DNA of 64,000 nt, from contig JAEZWW010000082.1 in assembly GCA_023442945.1 (NCBI GenBank), positions 3,500 to 67,499 of the forward strand, written 5' to 3'. Position 1 is the stretch's first letter, and the number at the start of each line of letters is the position of its first letter. A program made the position numbers and the translations under genes. Below are positions 26,654-36,075 of this stretch, one piece after another. The DNA comes from Pseudomonadota bacterium. Its GTDB lineage: Bacteria > Pseudomonadota > Gammaproteobacteria > Burkholderiales > Burkholderiaceae_C. The notes under the pieces were generated by a model that was not told the origin of the DNA, did no database searches, and saw only the letters and a list, made by a program, of their open reading frames with translations.

Positions 26654-29448
26654 GGCTGGGCCTTGGGTTCGGTGTCGGGGGTGGGCACGGACCGGGCTTC
26701 GGCTGCGTTGTCCGGCGAGGGCGCGGCGGCCACCGCTTGGGCCGCTTCGGAGGGGCTGTGCTCGGCCAGCGAGCGGGTCACGACTTCGCGCACATCGTTG
26801 CTCAGGCTCGGTTTGGCGGCGACGCGGGCGATGGCTTCGCGCGCGGCGCTGCGGTAGGGCTCGGCCAGACGGGCCCAGGCGTCCATCGCGCGTGCCAGGC
26901 GGGCGGCGACCTGCGGGTTGAGGGTGTCCAGCTCCAGCACGCGGTCGGCCCAGAAGGCGTAGCCGGCGGCGTCGCTGCGGTGGAAGGCCGCGGGGTTGCC
27001 GTGGCAGTAGCTGAACACCAGGCTGCGCGCGCGGTTGGGCGTGCGCAGGCTGAAGTCCGGGTGCTTCATCAGCGTGCGCACCTGCGCCAGGACGTTGCCG
27101 TTGTGGTCGGGTGCGTGGGCCTGCAGGGCGAACCATTTGTCCAGCGCCAGCGGTTCGTGGCGGAACAGCTCGTAATAGCGCTGCAGCGCGCGGCCGGCCA
27201 GGTCGTGGCCGCTGTAGACCAGCGCTTCCAGCGCGTTCAGGCGGTCGGTCATGTTGCCGGCGTCCTTGAAGCGCTGGTAGGCCTTGCCGGGCCACACCAG
27301 TTCGCCGCCGTGCACCGCGGCCAGGCACAGCATGTGCAGCGCCAGGCCCGCCAGTTCACGCCGGCCGGCCGAGACCGGGTCGGGCGAATAGGCGCCGGTG
27401 TTTTCGTGCGCTTCGTAGGCCCAGGCCCAGTCGGCTTGCAGGGCCTTGGCCAGTTGCAGTTCCATCGCGTCGCACACGGCGTGGATGCGCTGCGGGTCGA
27501 CTTCGTCCAGCTGGTCGGCGATGTAGTCCTCGTTGGGCAGCGTCAGCACCAGGGCCTTGAAGGCCGGGTCCAGGCCGGGCTCGTGCAGCACCGCGCGCAG
27601 GGCGGCGATATAGGCATCATTCAGCGGCTCAGCCTTAGAGCCATCTGCGGGGCCAGCTATCTGTTCGATAGCGGTGGACAGTGCCAGGCGTTGCCCCGCT
27701 TCCCAACGGGTGAACGGGTCGCTGTCGTGCGCCAGCAGGTGCAGCAGCTGCTCTGGCGTCGCGTCCCAATCCAGCTCGACCGGGGCCGAGAAGCCGCGCA
27801 GCAGCGAAGGCACGGGCTCGCTGTCGAAGCCGACAAAGGTGAAGCGCGCTTCAGGCTCGGTCAGCACCAGGGTGTGGTTGCCATCGACCGGCCGCTGCCA
27901 GTGGTCCAGCTGCAGCGGCAAATCGCGCCCATCGGCGCCGACCAGGCCGAGGCGCACCGGGATGACGAAGGGCTCCTTGTGCGGCTGGCCGGGCGTGGGC
28001 GGGCAGGTCTGCGACAGCGTCAGCGTGTACGTGCGCGCGGCGGCGTCGTACTGGCCTTCGGCCTTCACCGCCGGCGTGCCGGCCTGGCTGTACCAGCGCT
28101 TGAATTGGGGCAGCAGGCGCGCCAGGTCGCTGTCGGGGTTGGCGTCGGCCATGGCCTGGGCGAAGTCGTCGCAGGTGACGGCCTGGCCGTCGTGCCGCTC
28201 GAAGTACAGATCCATGCCCTTGCGGAAGCCGTCGCGGCCCACCAGGGTCTGGTACATGCGCACCACCTCGGCCCCTTTTTCATAGATGGTGGTGGTGTAG
28301 AAGTTGCTGATTTCCAGGTATTCGTCAGGCCGGACCGGGTGGGCCATCGGGCCCGCGTCTTCGGGGAACTGCGCGGCGCGCAGGTTGATGACGTCCTGGA
28401 TGCGCTTGACGGCGCGCGCGCTGGGCATGCCGGCCAGATCCTGGCTGAATTCCTGGTCGCGGAAGACGGTCAGGCCTTCTTTCAGCGACAGCTGGAACCA
28501 GTCGCGGCAGGTGACGCGGTCGCCGGTCCAGTTGTGGAAGTACTCGTGGCCGATCACGCTCTCAATCGCGTCAAAGTCGCTGTCGGTCGCGGTGGACGGC
28601 TTGGCCAGCACGTACTTAGTGTTGAAGATGTTCAGGCCCTTGTTCTCCATCGCGCCGGCGTTGAAGTCGGACGTGGCCACGACCATGAAGCGGTCCAGGT
28701 CCAGCGCCAGGCCGAAGCGCGCCTCGTCCCACACGATGGAGTGGATGAGCGAATTCATGGCGTGCTCGGTCTGGTCCAGATCGCCTGGGCGCACGTAGAC
28801 CTGCAGCAGGTGCTCGCGCCCGGCGCGCGTGGTCACACGCTGCTCGCGCGCGACCAGCTGGCCCGCCACCACGGCGAACAGGTAGCTCGGCTTCTTGAAC
28901 GGGTCGTGCCAGGTGGCGAAGTGGCGGCCGCCGTCCAGGTCGCCCGAGTCGACCAGGTTGCCGTTGGACAGCAGCACGGGGTAGCGCAACTTGTCGGCGC
29001 GCAGCGTGACGGTGTAGGTCGCCATCACGTCCGGGCGGTCCAGGAAGTAGGTGATGCGGCGAAAGCCCTCGGCCTCGCACTGGGTGAAGAAGTCGCCCCC
29101 GCTCATGAACAAGCCCATCAGCTTGCTGTTCTTTTCGGGGTTGCAGGTGGTGAAGACTTCCAGCTCGAACGGCGCCGTGCCTTCGGGCAGGTTTTCCAGT
29201 ACCAGGGTCTGGCCGTCCATGCGGAAGCTGCAGCCCTGGCCGGCCAGCACGACGCGCGCCAGGTTCAGCTCGTCGCCGTCCAGCCGCAGCGGCTGCGCGG
29301 GCACGTCGGGGTTGCGGCGCAACACCATCTTGTTGAGCACGCGGGTTTTGGTCGGCTCCAGATCGAACGTCAGGTCGACGCTGTCGATCCAGAAAGCCGG
29401 CGGGGCGTAGTCTTGACGTCGGGTGACGGTGCTGTGTCCTTCGCGCAT
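26650..29448 (-). CDS. pepN: Aminopeptidase N, M1 family
   Basis: The cytoplasmic zinc aminopeptidase removes N-terminal residues from peptides. The 932-residue protein has GAMENKGLNIFNTKYVLA, the zinc site VIGHEYFHNWTGDRV and the following conserved SLKEGLTVFRDQEFS. The ATG at 29448 has AGGAG five bases upstream. Residues 597-601 (IAGPA) and flanks come from repeat copy 6, lying in the helical C-terminal region. The last 40 residues, after SLAEHSPSEA, form an Ala/Pro/Glu-rich tail that M1 enzymes normally lack. It is coupled to fbp by an ATGA overlap. Confidence 0.95.
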   Translation of the reverse strand: MREGHSTVTRRQDYAPPAFWIDSVDLTFDLEPTKTRVLNKMVLRRNPDVPAQPLRLDGDELNLARVVLAGQGCSFRMDGQTLVLENLPEGTAPFELEVFTTCNPEKNSKLMGLFMSGGDFFTQCEAEGFRRITYFLDRPDVMATYTVTLRADKLRYPVLLSNGNLVDSGDLDGGRHFATWHDPFKKPSYLFAVVAGQLVAREQRVTTRAGREHLLQVYVRPGDLDQTEHAMNSLIHSIVWDEARFGLALDLDRFMVVATSDFNAGAMENKGLNIFNTKYVLAKPSTATDSDFDAIESVIGHEYFHNWTGDRVTCRDWFQLSLKEGLTVFRDQEFSQDLAGMPSARAVKRIQDVINLRAAQFPEDAGPMAHPVRPDEYLEISNFYTTTIYEKGAEVVRMYQTLVGRDGFRKGMDLYFERHDGQAVTCDDFAQAMADANPDSDLARLLPQFKRWYSQAGTPAVKAEGQYDAAARTYTLTLSQTCPPTPGQPHKEPFVIPVRLGLVGADGRDLPLQLDHWQRPVDGNHTLVLTEPEARFTFVGFDSEPVPSLLRGFSAPVELDWDATPEQLLHLLAHDSDPFTRWEAGQRLALSTAIEQIAGPADGSKAEPLNDAYIAALRAVLHEPGLDPAFKALVLTLPNEDYIADQLDEVDPQRIHAVCDAMELQLAKALQADWAWAYEAHENTGAYSPDPVSAGRRELAGLALHMLCLAAVHGGELVWPGKAYQRFKDAGNMTDRLNALEALVYSGHDLAGRALQRYYELFRHEPLALDKWFALQAHAPDHNGNVLAQVRTLMKHPDFSLRTPNRARSLVFSYCHGNPAAFHRSDAAGYAFWADRVLELDTLNPQVAARLARAMDAWARLAEPYRSAAREAIARVAAKPSLSNDVREVVTRSLAEHSPSEAAQAVAAAPSPDNAAEARSVPTPDTEPKAQP
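27618..27672 (-). repeat. Dispersed repeat copy 6, inside pepN
   Basis: On the minus strand GCTATCGAACAG, then ATAGCTGGCCCCGCAG and GGCTCTAAGGC. It is read in frame as I-A-G-P-A at codons 597-601 of pepN, the same frame as in polA. Confidence 0.7.
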
Positions 29449-29464
29449 CCGAACTCCTGTTTAC

Positions 29465-29520
29465 TGCAAATTAATAGCTGCCCGCGCTGATAGTTCTAGG
29501 GCGGGAGGCCGAAAACACTT
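29465..29520 (+). repeat. Dispersed repeat copy 7
   Basis: AATAGCTGCCCGCGC, then TTCTAGGGCGGGAGGCCG and an A-rich end. It fills the gap between prfB and pepN. Confidence 0.75.
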
Positions 29521-29532
29521 AAAAAGGCGGGG

Positions 29533-30637
29533 TCAGACGCCTTGCTTCAACGACGCTTCAATGAAGGCGTCCAGGTCGCCGTCCAGCACCTTTTGGGTGG
29601 CGCTGATTTCGACGTTGGTGCGCAAGTCCTTGATGCGGCTGTTGTCCAGCACGTAGCTGCGGATCTGGTGGCCCCAGCCCACGTCGGTCTTGCTGTCTTC
29701 CAGCTTCTGCTGCTCTTCCTGGCGCTTGCGCATCTCGTGGTCGTACAGCCGGCTGCGCAGGCGGCGCCACGCGACGTCGCGGTTGCTGTGCTGGCTGCGG
29801 CCGTCCTGGCACTGCACGACGATGCCGGTCGGGATGTGCGTCAGGCGCACGGCCGAATCGGTCTTGTTGATGTGCTGACCGCCCGCGCCGCTGGCGCGGT
29901 AGGTGTCGGTGCGCACGTCGGACGGGTTGATCTCGATCTCGATCGAGTCATCGATCTCGGGGTACACAAACACGCTGGCAAAGCTGGTGTGGCGGCCGCC
30001 CGACGAGTCGAACGGCGACTTGCGCACCAGGCGGTGCACGCCGGTTTCGGTGCGCAGCAGGCCGTAGGCGTATTCGCCTTCGATCTTGATCGTGGCGCTC
30101 TTGATGCCGGCGGTGTCGCCGGGGGTTTCTTCTTCGACCTCGGTCTTGAAGTCCTTGCGCTCGGCGTACTTCAGGTACTGGCGCAGCAGCATGCTGGCCC
30201 AGTCGCAGGCCTCGGTGCCGCCGGCGCCGGCCTGGATGTCCAAGAAGCAGTTCAGCGGGTCGGCTGGCTGGTTGAACATGCGGCGGAATTCGAGCTCTTC
30301 GAGGGTAGTGGCCGAGCTGGCCACGTCTTCACCGATGGCCAGCAGCGCGGCTTCATCGTCTTCCTCGCGGCTCATCTCGAACAGCTCGGCGTTGTCCGAC
30401 AGGTTCTGCGTCAGCTCGTCGAGCACGACGACGACGCCGTCCAGGGCTTTCTTTTCCTTGCCCAGCTCCTGGGCCTTCTTGGGGTCGTTCCAGACCGCCG
30501 GGTCTTCTAACGCCGCGTTGACCGTGCGCAGGCGTTCGGCCTTGGCAGGGTAGTCAAAGATACCCCCGAAGCGCGTCGGTGCGCGCACGCAGGTCGTCGA
30601 TGCGGGAGCCAATCTGGTTGATGTGTTCTGCGTCCAT
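29533..30637 (-). CDS. prfB: Peptide chain release factor 2, programmed +1 frameshift
   Basis: RF2 ends translation at UGA and UAA. The first 27 codons (MDAEHINQIGSRIDDLR... to GYL) end at an in-frame TGA (30554-30556). A +1 shift at CTT-TGA joins them to the main frame, giving 367 residues, the normal length. The main frame has the recognition motif SPF (RKSPFDSSGG) and the catalytic GGQ loop (SGAGGQHINKTDSA). The shift site is the conserved one, so this is autoregulation by RF2 level and not a mutation. No lysS follows; pepN does. Confidence 0.96.
30553..30568 (-). promoter_or_regulatory. prfB: prfB programmed frameshift site
   Basis: Minus strand CGGGGGTATCTTTGAC: an SD-like GGGGG, then TAT CTT TGA C. 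It matches the known RF2 site, where slow UGA decoding lets the ribosome slip from CTT to TTT. Confidence 0.95.
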
Positions 30638-30725
30638 GGTGCCAATCTCTTGTGGTGGGCGCGCAAGCGGTGTCGCGCGCGCGAAACCTTGAATTTTCTC
30701 ATGTCTGGGCCGAGGCGTCGCCCCA

Positions 30726-30751
30726 TGAAAAAAGACCGCCGAAGCGGTCTT
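30726..30751 (-). terminator. Intrinsic terminator of lactate permease gene
   Basis: AAGACCGC (30732-30739), loop CGAA, GCGGTCTT (30744-30751). Read on the minus strand the stem runs into six T. Confidence 0.88.
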
Positions 30752-30786
30752 GAATTGGCGTGGCCCGGCGGGGCCAGCCGGTGAAT

Positions 30787-32447
30787 TTACTTGACGACCA
30801 TCAGCGTGAATGGCCAGACATAGGCCTGCATTGTCACGTACAGGCCAACCAGGCAGGCCAGGGCGATAGAGTGGAAGAACACGTAGCGCAGGATCTCGCC
30901 TTCCTTGTTGACCCAGCGCGTGGCGGTGGAGGCCACCACGATCGACTGCGCGTCGATCATCTTGCCCATCACGCCGCCCGAGCTGTTGGCCGCGCCCATC
31001 AAGTTGGGCGACAGGCCCAGCTGCTCGGCCGCGACTTTCTGCATGCCGCCGAACAGCACGTTCGATGCGGTGTCGGAGCCCGTCAGCGCCACGCCCAGCC
31101 AGCCCATCAGCGTGCCGAAGAAGGGGTAGAGGATGCCGGTGTTGGCAAAGGCCAGGCCCAGCGTGGTGTCGGTGCCGGAGTAGCGCGTGAGCGTGCCCAG
31201 CGCCAGCATCAGCACGATGGTCAGCAGCGAGTACTTCACCAGCCACAGCGTCTTGAAGAAGGTGCGCACGATGGCCACGGGGTTGTACTTCATGACCAGT
31301 GCGCTGACGATGGCCGACACCAGGATGCCGGTGCCGGTGGCCGACAGGAGGTTGAGCGTGTAGACGGCGCCTTCCTTGGTCGGTTGTGGGACCACGGGCG
31401 GAACTTTTTCGATCATGTTGTGCAGACCGGCCATCGGGAAGGCCGGGGCGAAGATGCTGTTCAGCCAGGTCTTGACCGACGGCAGACCCCACAGGAACAC
31501 GAACACCGACAGGATGACCCAGGGCGTCCAGGCGGCGATCAGGGCCTCTTTGCTGTGCTGCTTCACAGGTTGGGGCGGCTTGGCTTCAGCGGCGCTTGGG
31601 TCACGGCCGCGCAGGGACGGAGAGGTCCACACCTTCTTGGGCTGCCAGACGCGCAGGAAGCCGACCAGGCAGGCCATCGAGACGAGCGCTGCGATGATGT
31701 CCACCAACTCGGGGCCGATGTAGTTCGACACCAGGAACTGCGGGATGGCGAAGCTGACGCCGGTGACCAGGATGGCGGGCCAGATCTCCATCATGCCCTT
31801 GCGCCCTGCGAAGGCCCAGATCAGCCAGAACGGCACGATGAGCGAGAAGAACGGCAGCTGGCGACCGACCATGGCGGTGACCGCCATGACGTCGTAGCCG
31901 TGCACCTTGGCCAGCGTGATGATGGGCGTGCCGAGTGCGCCGAACGCCACGGGCGCGGTGTTGGCGATCAGGCTCAGGCCCGAAGCCGCGAGCGGTGAGA
32001 AGCCCAGGCCGATCAGAATCGCGGCCGTCACCGCCACAGCGTGCCGAAGCCGGCCGCGCCTTCAAAGAATGCGCCAAAGCAGAACGCGATCAGCAGCAGT
32101 TGAATGCGCCGGTCTTCGGTGATGCCCGACAGCGAATCCTGCAGCACGGCGAAGCTGCCGTTCTGTTCGGTCAGCTGGTGCAGGAAGATGATGTTGAGCA
32201 CGATCCAGCCGATCGGCAACAGGCCGGTGAAACCGCCAAACAAGGCCGCGCGACCCGCCATGTCGGCCGGCATGCCGTAGGCAAAGACCGCCACCAGCAA
32301 CGCTGCGATCAAGCCCATGCCGGCAGCGATGTGTGCCTTGATATGAAAGAACCCGAGGGCTGCCAGCATGACCACCACGGGAATGGCCGCGAGCAAGGTG
32401 GACAACACCATGTTGCCCGTTGGGTTGTAGATCTGTTGCCAAGGCAT
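30787..32447 (-). pseudogene. lldP: L-lactate permease, split by a one-base frameshift
   Basis: The LctP family takes up lactate or glycolate. The upstream part begins MPWQQIYNPTGNMVLSTLL at 32447 with AGGAG upstream, and runs to EGAAGFGT, then shifts to LWR and a TGA. The downstream frame (from 32037) resumes with AVTAAILIGLGFSPLAASG and continues to the normal end. In the family this junction reads GFGTPVAVTAAILIG without a break. One missing C at about 32038-32040 accounts for it. Restoring it gives 553 residues, the usual length. It is either a real inactivation or a sequencing error; the rest of the gene is undecayed, so a very recent event or an error is likely. Confidence 0.85.
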
Positions 32448-32649
32448 GCGGTTGGTCTCCTGTTGTTCTCGATGGGTGCTGCGAAAGATCTGTATGACTT
32501 GGGCCATAGCCCTCGCACGTAGCAAAGGGCAGATCGTCCGCGCGCGCTCGAAGGGCGCGACCCCGGTTATAGCGGGCTGACCGCGTGGGCGCCAGCCTTT
32601 TTCTTGGTGTGCCTTTGCTGCGACACACGGTGTGCCGTCGTGCGGCCGT

Positions 32650-33300
32650 TCAGTCGAGCGCGGTGGGGTCGTTGGCGAGCATCAAGCGCGCCAGCTCCGC
32701 GGCACTGCCGACCTCGGCTTTTTCCATGACGTGCTGGCGGTGGATGTGCACGGTCTTCTCGCTGATGCCGAGTTCGCGCGCGACCAGCTTGTTGGGCAGG
32801 CCGCGTGCGACCAGGCGCGCGACTTCATCTTCGCGTGGTGACAAGCGTGCCAGCCGTTCGCCGGCTTGCTGAGATCGGGCTTGCACGGCGCGTTCGGCCT
32901 CGCGCTGGCGCAGCGCGGCCGAGACGATGTCCAGCAGGCGCTGGTCTTTGAAGGGCTTTTCCAGAAAGTCGAAGGCGCCGTTCTTCATGGCCTGCACGGC
33001 CAGTTCCACGTCGCCGTGGCCGGTCAGGAAGACGATGGGCAAGTGGATCTCGCGCGACAGCAGGGTTTGCTGCAACTCCAGGCCGCTCATGCCTGGCATG
33101 CGCACGTCCAGCAGCAGGCAACCCGTGTGGTCCAGGTGGATCAGGCCGTGGGTCAGGTAGTCGGCTGCGGAAGCGTGGTCGACCACGTCCCAGCCCATCG
33201 ACTCCAGCAGAAAGACCAGCGAGCGGCGAAACGCCGCGTCGTCATCGACCAGATGGATCTGCCAGGGGGGCGGGTCGGCTGGAACGGTCTCGGGCGTCAT
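32650..33300 (-). CDS. ttrR: Response regulator of the tetrathionate locus
   Basis: The 216-residue NarL/FixJ-type regulator has a receiver domain with the acidic pair in HLVDDDAAFRRS, the phospho-acceptor Asp in LLLDVRMPGMSG and Lys in FLEKPFKDQ. The C-terminal LuxR-type helix-turn-helix reads LSPREDEVARLVARGLPNK and ELGISEKTVHIHRQ. The ATG at 33300 lies inside the end of ttrS, an overlap of 59 bases, so the two are coupled. Together they probably switch on ttrBCA in response to tetrathionate, as in Salmonella. Confidence 0.85.
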   Translation of the reverse strand: MTPETVPADPPPWQIHLVDDDAAFRRSLVFLLESMGWDVVDHASAADYLTHGLIHLDHTGCLLLDVRMPGMSGLELQQTLLSREIHLPIVFLTGHGDVELAVQAMKNGAFDFLEKPFKDQRLLDIVSAALRQREAERAVQARSQQAGERLARLSPREDEVARLVARGLPNKLVARELGISEKTVHIHRQHVMEKAEVGSAAELARLMLANDPTALD

Positions 33301-35194
33301 GGGGCAGGGAGAAGGTGAAGACCAGGCCGGGGCCGTCGTCGGCCGGCGTGGCGTCGAGTCGCCCGCCATGGGCTTCGGCGATGGTGCGGCAGATCGACAG
33401 GCCCAAGCCCATGCCGTCAGGCTTGCTGGTGAAAAAGGGCTCGAACAACAGCGATTGTTGCTCAGCGCCGAGCGGCTCCCCCAGATCGCGCACCTGAATG
33501 CGCAACTGGCCCGGCGCCAGCGACAGGCGCACGGTGAGGCCCTGGCGCGCCACGGGCAACTCGCGCGTGGCGTCCCAGCCGTTTTTCAGCAGGTTCAGCA
33601 GCACCTGCTGGATCTGCAAGGCGTCCGCGCTGATGGTGGTGCCGGGCGGAAGCTCATCGACGATGGCCACGGGCGGCGCGCCGGCCTGCATGCCGCGGAA
33701 CAAGGCGACGGCCTCGCGCACCACGGCGTCGGGTGACACCGCGCTGCGCTGGGCCACGCGCTTTTTCGCAAACGCGCGGATGCGGCCCAACACGCCCGCT
33801 GCTCGGTCGGCCTGGCCGGCCATTTCGTTAGCGGCCTCGCGCACCACCTCAGGCGTCAGGCGCTGATTGTCGGCGCGGCGGATCAGGCTTTGTGCGTAGT
33901 TGCCGATGGCCGCCAACGGCTGGTTCAGCTCATGCGCGAGCGTGCCCGACAGCTCGCCCAGCACCGACAGCCGCGCCAGGTGGTCGGCGCGTTCCCGGCT
34001 GGCCTGCAGGCGCGCTTCGAGCTCTTCCTTTTCGCGCGCCGCAGCGCGCAGGTCGGCAGTCCGGGCGTCCACCTGCCGCTCAACGTAGAAGGTGTACAGG
34101 CCGCCCAGCGCAATCAGCCCGAACAGGCCGACGATCCAACCCCAATAGCGGCGAACGAAGGCCGCCATGGACGGCGTGCCCAGGTCGGCGTAGTTGCCGA
34201 TCTGCAGTTCGCGTTGCAGATCGTGGACCGACTGGTAGTCCGCCGGCACGGTCCAGGTGATGGGGCTGTCCTCGCGCCGCATCTCCAGCAGGCCGATGGT
34301 CACCGCGCGGGCCAGGTCGGGGTCTGTGTGGCGCAGCGTGGCGATCGGCCAGTTGGGGTAGAGGCGCGTGCTGCTGGCGCAGGCAAAGCCGGTGTCGTGG
34401 CGTGGCGCGACCACGCGGAACTGGGCGCGCCATTCGGGCCGGCTTTCGATCATGCAGGCGCGCACGAAACCGGCGTCGGCACTGCCGTTGGACACAGCGG
34501 TCAGCACGCGGTCCATCGGCAACCCGACCACGCGCAGGTCCATGTCGCGCACCGGGTCTACGCCTTCCGCAGCCAGCTCGCGCCACGCGACCTGAAAACC
34601 GGCGAAGCCTTCTTCGCCCACGACGGCGACACGCTGGCCGCGCAGGTCGGTCAGGCGCTGGATGCGCGGGTCGTCGTGCCGGGTGATCACCGCCGTGCCG
34701 ATGGCGTGGTCGCTCGAATAGGGCAGGCCGCCGGACTGCAGCGTCAGGATGCGCGAGGCGCCTACGCGCGACTCCAGCTCGACGTAGTGCCCAGGGTTGG
34801 TAATGACGAAGTCGATCTCGCGCTTCTTGGCGGCCGCAACCAGACCTTCGTGACCCAGCAACTGGAGCTGCACGGGGCGGCCGGGCAGCACGCGCTGCAG
34901 CTGGGTCACGACGGGCGTCCATTCGTTGACCGCCGCTTCGTGGCCCAGGTAGCTCAGGACGCCGATGCGGACCGGTGTGGGCGTTTGCGCCCGGGCGGGC
35001 GCCAGCAGGAGAGCGCCCAGGCACAGCAGCACCAGGGCACCGTACCGTTGCAGCGCGCGGCCCGGCCAATTGGCGCAGGAAAGCAAGGAGAAAAAGAACA
35101 ACACAGTCGGGATTGCATTCCCGAGTAACCCGGTCAGCAATAGGGAAAAGCGTCTAGCGGACCCCACTATTGACCGGATAGGCAGAAGGGGCAT
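33242..35194 (-). CDS. ttrS: Tetrathionate sensor histidine kinase
   Basis: The protein has a signal-anchor region, a periplasmic PhnD/phosphonate-binding-like sensor domain (about 70-340; VRIGVLSYLGHEAAVNEW...), a membrane segment WIVGLFGLIALGGLYTFYV, a coiled-coil linker and a kinase core. The kinase shows H-box GTLAHELNQPLAAIGNYAQ, N-box LLNLLKNGWDA and G-boxes DLGEPL and GMGLGLSICRTI. This architecture is that of TtrS. The start is uncertain: the ATG at 35194 gives 650 residues with two N-terminal hydrophobic stretches and no clear ribosome site. A later GTG or TTG start before GALVLLCLGALLLAPARAQ is possible. It is divergent from ttrB. Confidence 0.85.
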   Translation of the reverse strand: MPLLPIRSIVGSARRFSLLLTGLLGNAIPTVLFFFSLLSCANWPGRALQRYGALVLLCLGALLLAPARAQTPTPVRIGVLSYLGHEAAVNEWTPVVTQLQRVLPGRPVQLQLLGHEGLVAAAKKREIDFVITNPGHYVELESRVGASRILTLQSGGLPYSSDHAIGTAVITRHDDPRIQRLTDLRGQRVAVVGEEGFAGFQVAWRELAAEGVDPVRDMDLRVVGLPMDRVLTAVSNGSADAGFVRACMIESRPEWRAQFRVVAPRHDTGFACASSTRLYPNWPIATLRHTDPDLARAVTIGLLEMRREDSPITWTVPADYQSVHDLQRELQIGNYADLGTPSMAAFVRRYWGWIVGLFGLIALGGLYTFYVERQVDARTADLRAAAREKEELEARLQASRERADHLARLSVLGELSGTLAHELNQPLAAIGNYAQSLIRRADNQRLTPEVVREAANEMAGQADRAAGVLGRIRAFAKKRVAQRSAVSPDAVVREAVALFRGMQAGAPPVAIVDELPPGTTISADALQIQQVLLNLLKNGWDATRELPVARQGLTVRLSLAPGQLRIQVRDLGEPLGAEQQSLLFEPFFTSKPDGMGLGLSICRTIAEAHGGRLDATPADDGPGLVFTFSLPHDARDRSSRPAPLADPSGR

Positions 35195-35251
35195 TGATTT
35201 CTACAGTGGATCGTCGGCCAAAAAAAGTGATTGCAAGCCACGGGACACGAA

Positions 35252-36055
35252 ATGAGTCAGCTACCAGAAACCCTTTCCAAAACCGCCTCGCCCGCAGAGG
35301 CGGCGCCTTCAGGCAGCAAGCGCGGCCTGCTGCGCGCGCTGTTCGGTTTGAGCGTGACGGCCACCGGCATGGTGGTCACCGCCGAACCCGCGGCCGCAGC
35401 CATCAACGCGCAGCCGCCACGCCGCGGTGAAGCCAATGGCAAGCGCTACGGCATGGTGGTGGACATTCGTCGCTGCATCGGCTGCCAAGCCTGCACGGTG
35501 AGCTGTTCGCTGGAGAACCTGCCGCCGATCGGCCAGTTTCGCACAACGGTGCTGCAGTACGAGGTGGACAGCAAGGACCGCAGCGCCCCGCCGGCCATGG
35601 TCAGCCTGCCGCGCCTGTGCAACCACTGCGACGAGCCGCCCTGCGTGCCGGTCTGCCCGGTGCAGGCCACCTTTCAGCGCACCGATGGCGTGGTGCTGGT
35701 GGACAACGAGCGCTGCGTCGGCTGCGGCTACTGCGTGCAGGCCTGCCCGTACGACGCGCGCTTCATCAACCACGAGACGCAGACGGCCGACAAGTGCACT
35801 TTCTGCGAGCACCGGCTGGAGGTCGGTCTGTTGCCCGCTTGCGTTGAAAGCTGCGTCGGCGGCGCTCGCAAGATCGGCGACCTGAATGACCCGAAGAGCG
35901 AGATCTCGACCCTGCTCAAGGACAACAAGGACGAGATCAAGGTGCTCAAGCCCGACATGGGCACCCGGCCGCACGTGTTCTACATCGGCTTGCCCGACGA
36001 ATTCGTCAACGGCATTGACGGCCAGGCCGGCGTGCGCGTGCTGCCCGAGCACTGA
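35252..36055 (+). CDS. ttrB: Tetrathionate reductase iron-sulfur subunit
   Basis: The 267-residue electron-transfer subunit carries four [4Fe-4S] clusters. Cys groups are CIGCQACTVSC, CNHCDEPPCVPVC, CVGCGYCVQAC and CTFCEH with a distal CVESC. An N-terminal hydrophobic stretch (about 30-55, GLLRALFGLSVTATGMVV) precedes the domain, with KRG where a twin-arginine would be expected, so export may depend on partner TtrA. The ATG at 35252 lacks a strong ribosome site. It would pass electrons from TtrC quinol oxidation to TtrA. The gap to ttrC is 20 bases. Confidence 0.9.
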   Translation: MSQLPETLSKTASPAEAAPSGSKRGLLRALFGLSVTATGMVVTAEPAAAAINAQPPRRGEANGKRYGMVVDIRRCIGCQACTVSCSLENLPPIGQFRTTVLQYEVDSKDRSAPPAMVSLPRLCNHCDEPPCVPVCPVQATFQRTDGVVLVDNERCVGCGYCVQACPYDARFINHETQTADKCTFCEHRLEVGLLPACVESCVGGARKIGDLNDPKSEISTLLKDNKDEIKVLKPDMGTRPHVFYIGLPDEFVNGIDGQAGVRVLPEH

Positions 36056-36075
36056 GCCGCCAGGAGGACAAGGTC

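Noticed and set aside
26654..27328. N-terminal extension of fbp into pepN
   Set aside because: The extra part is Arg/Gln/Pro-rich and pepN occupies this DNA; FBPase has its normal start at 26653.
29533..30726. prfB read as a simple 397-residue frame or as a broken gene
   Set aside because: The conserved CTT-TGA site and the upstream 27 codons explain it as programmed frameshifting.
35200..35251. An FNR/CRP-type site between ttrS and ttrB
   Set aside because: Only a half-site (TTGAT) is present, without a matching second half at the right distance.
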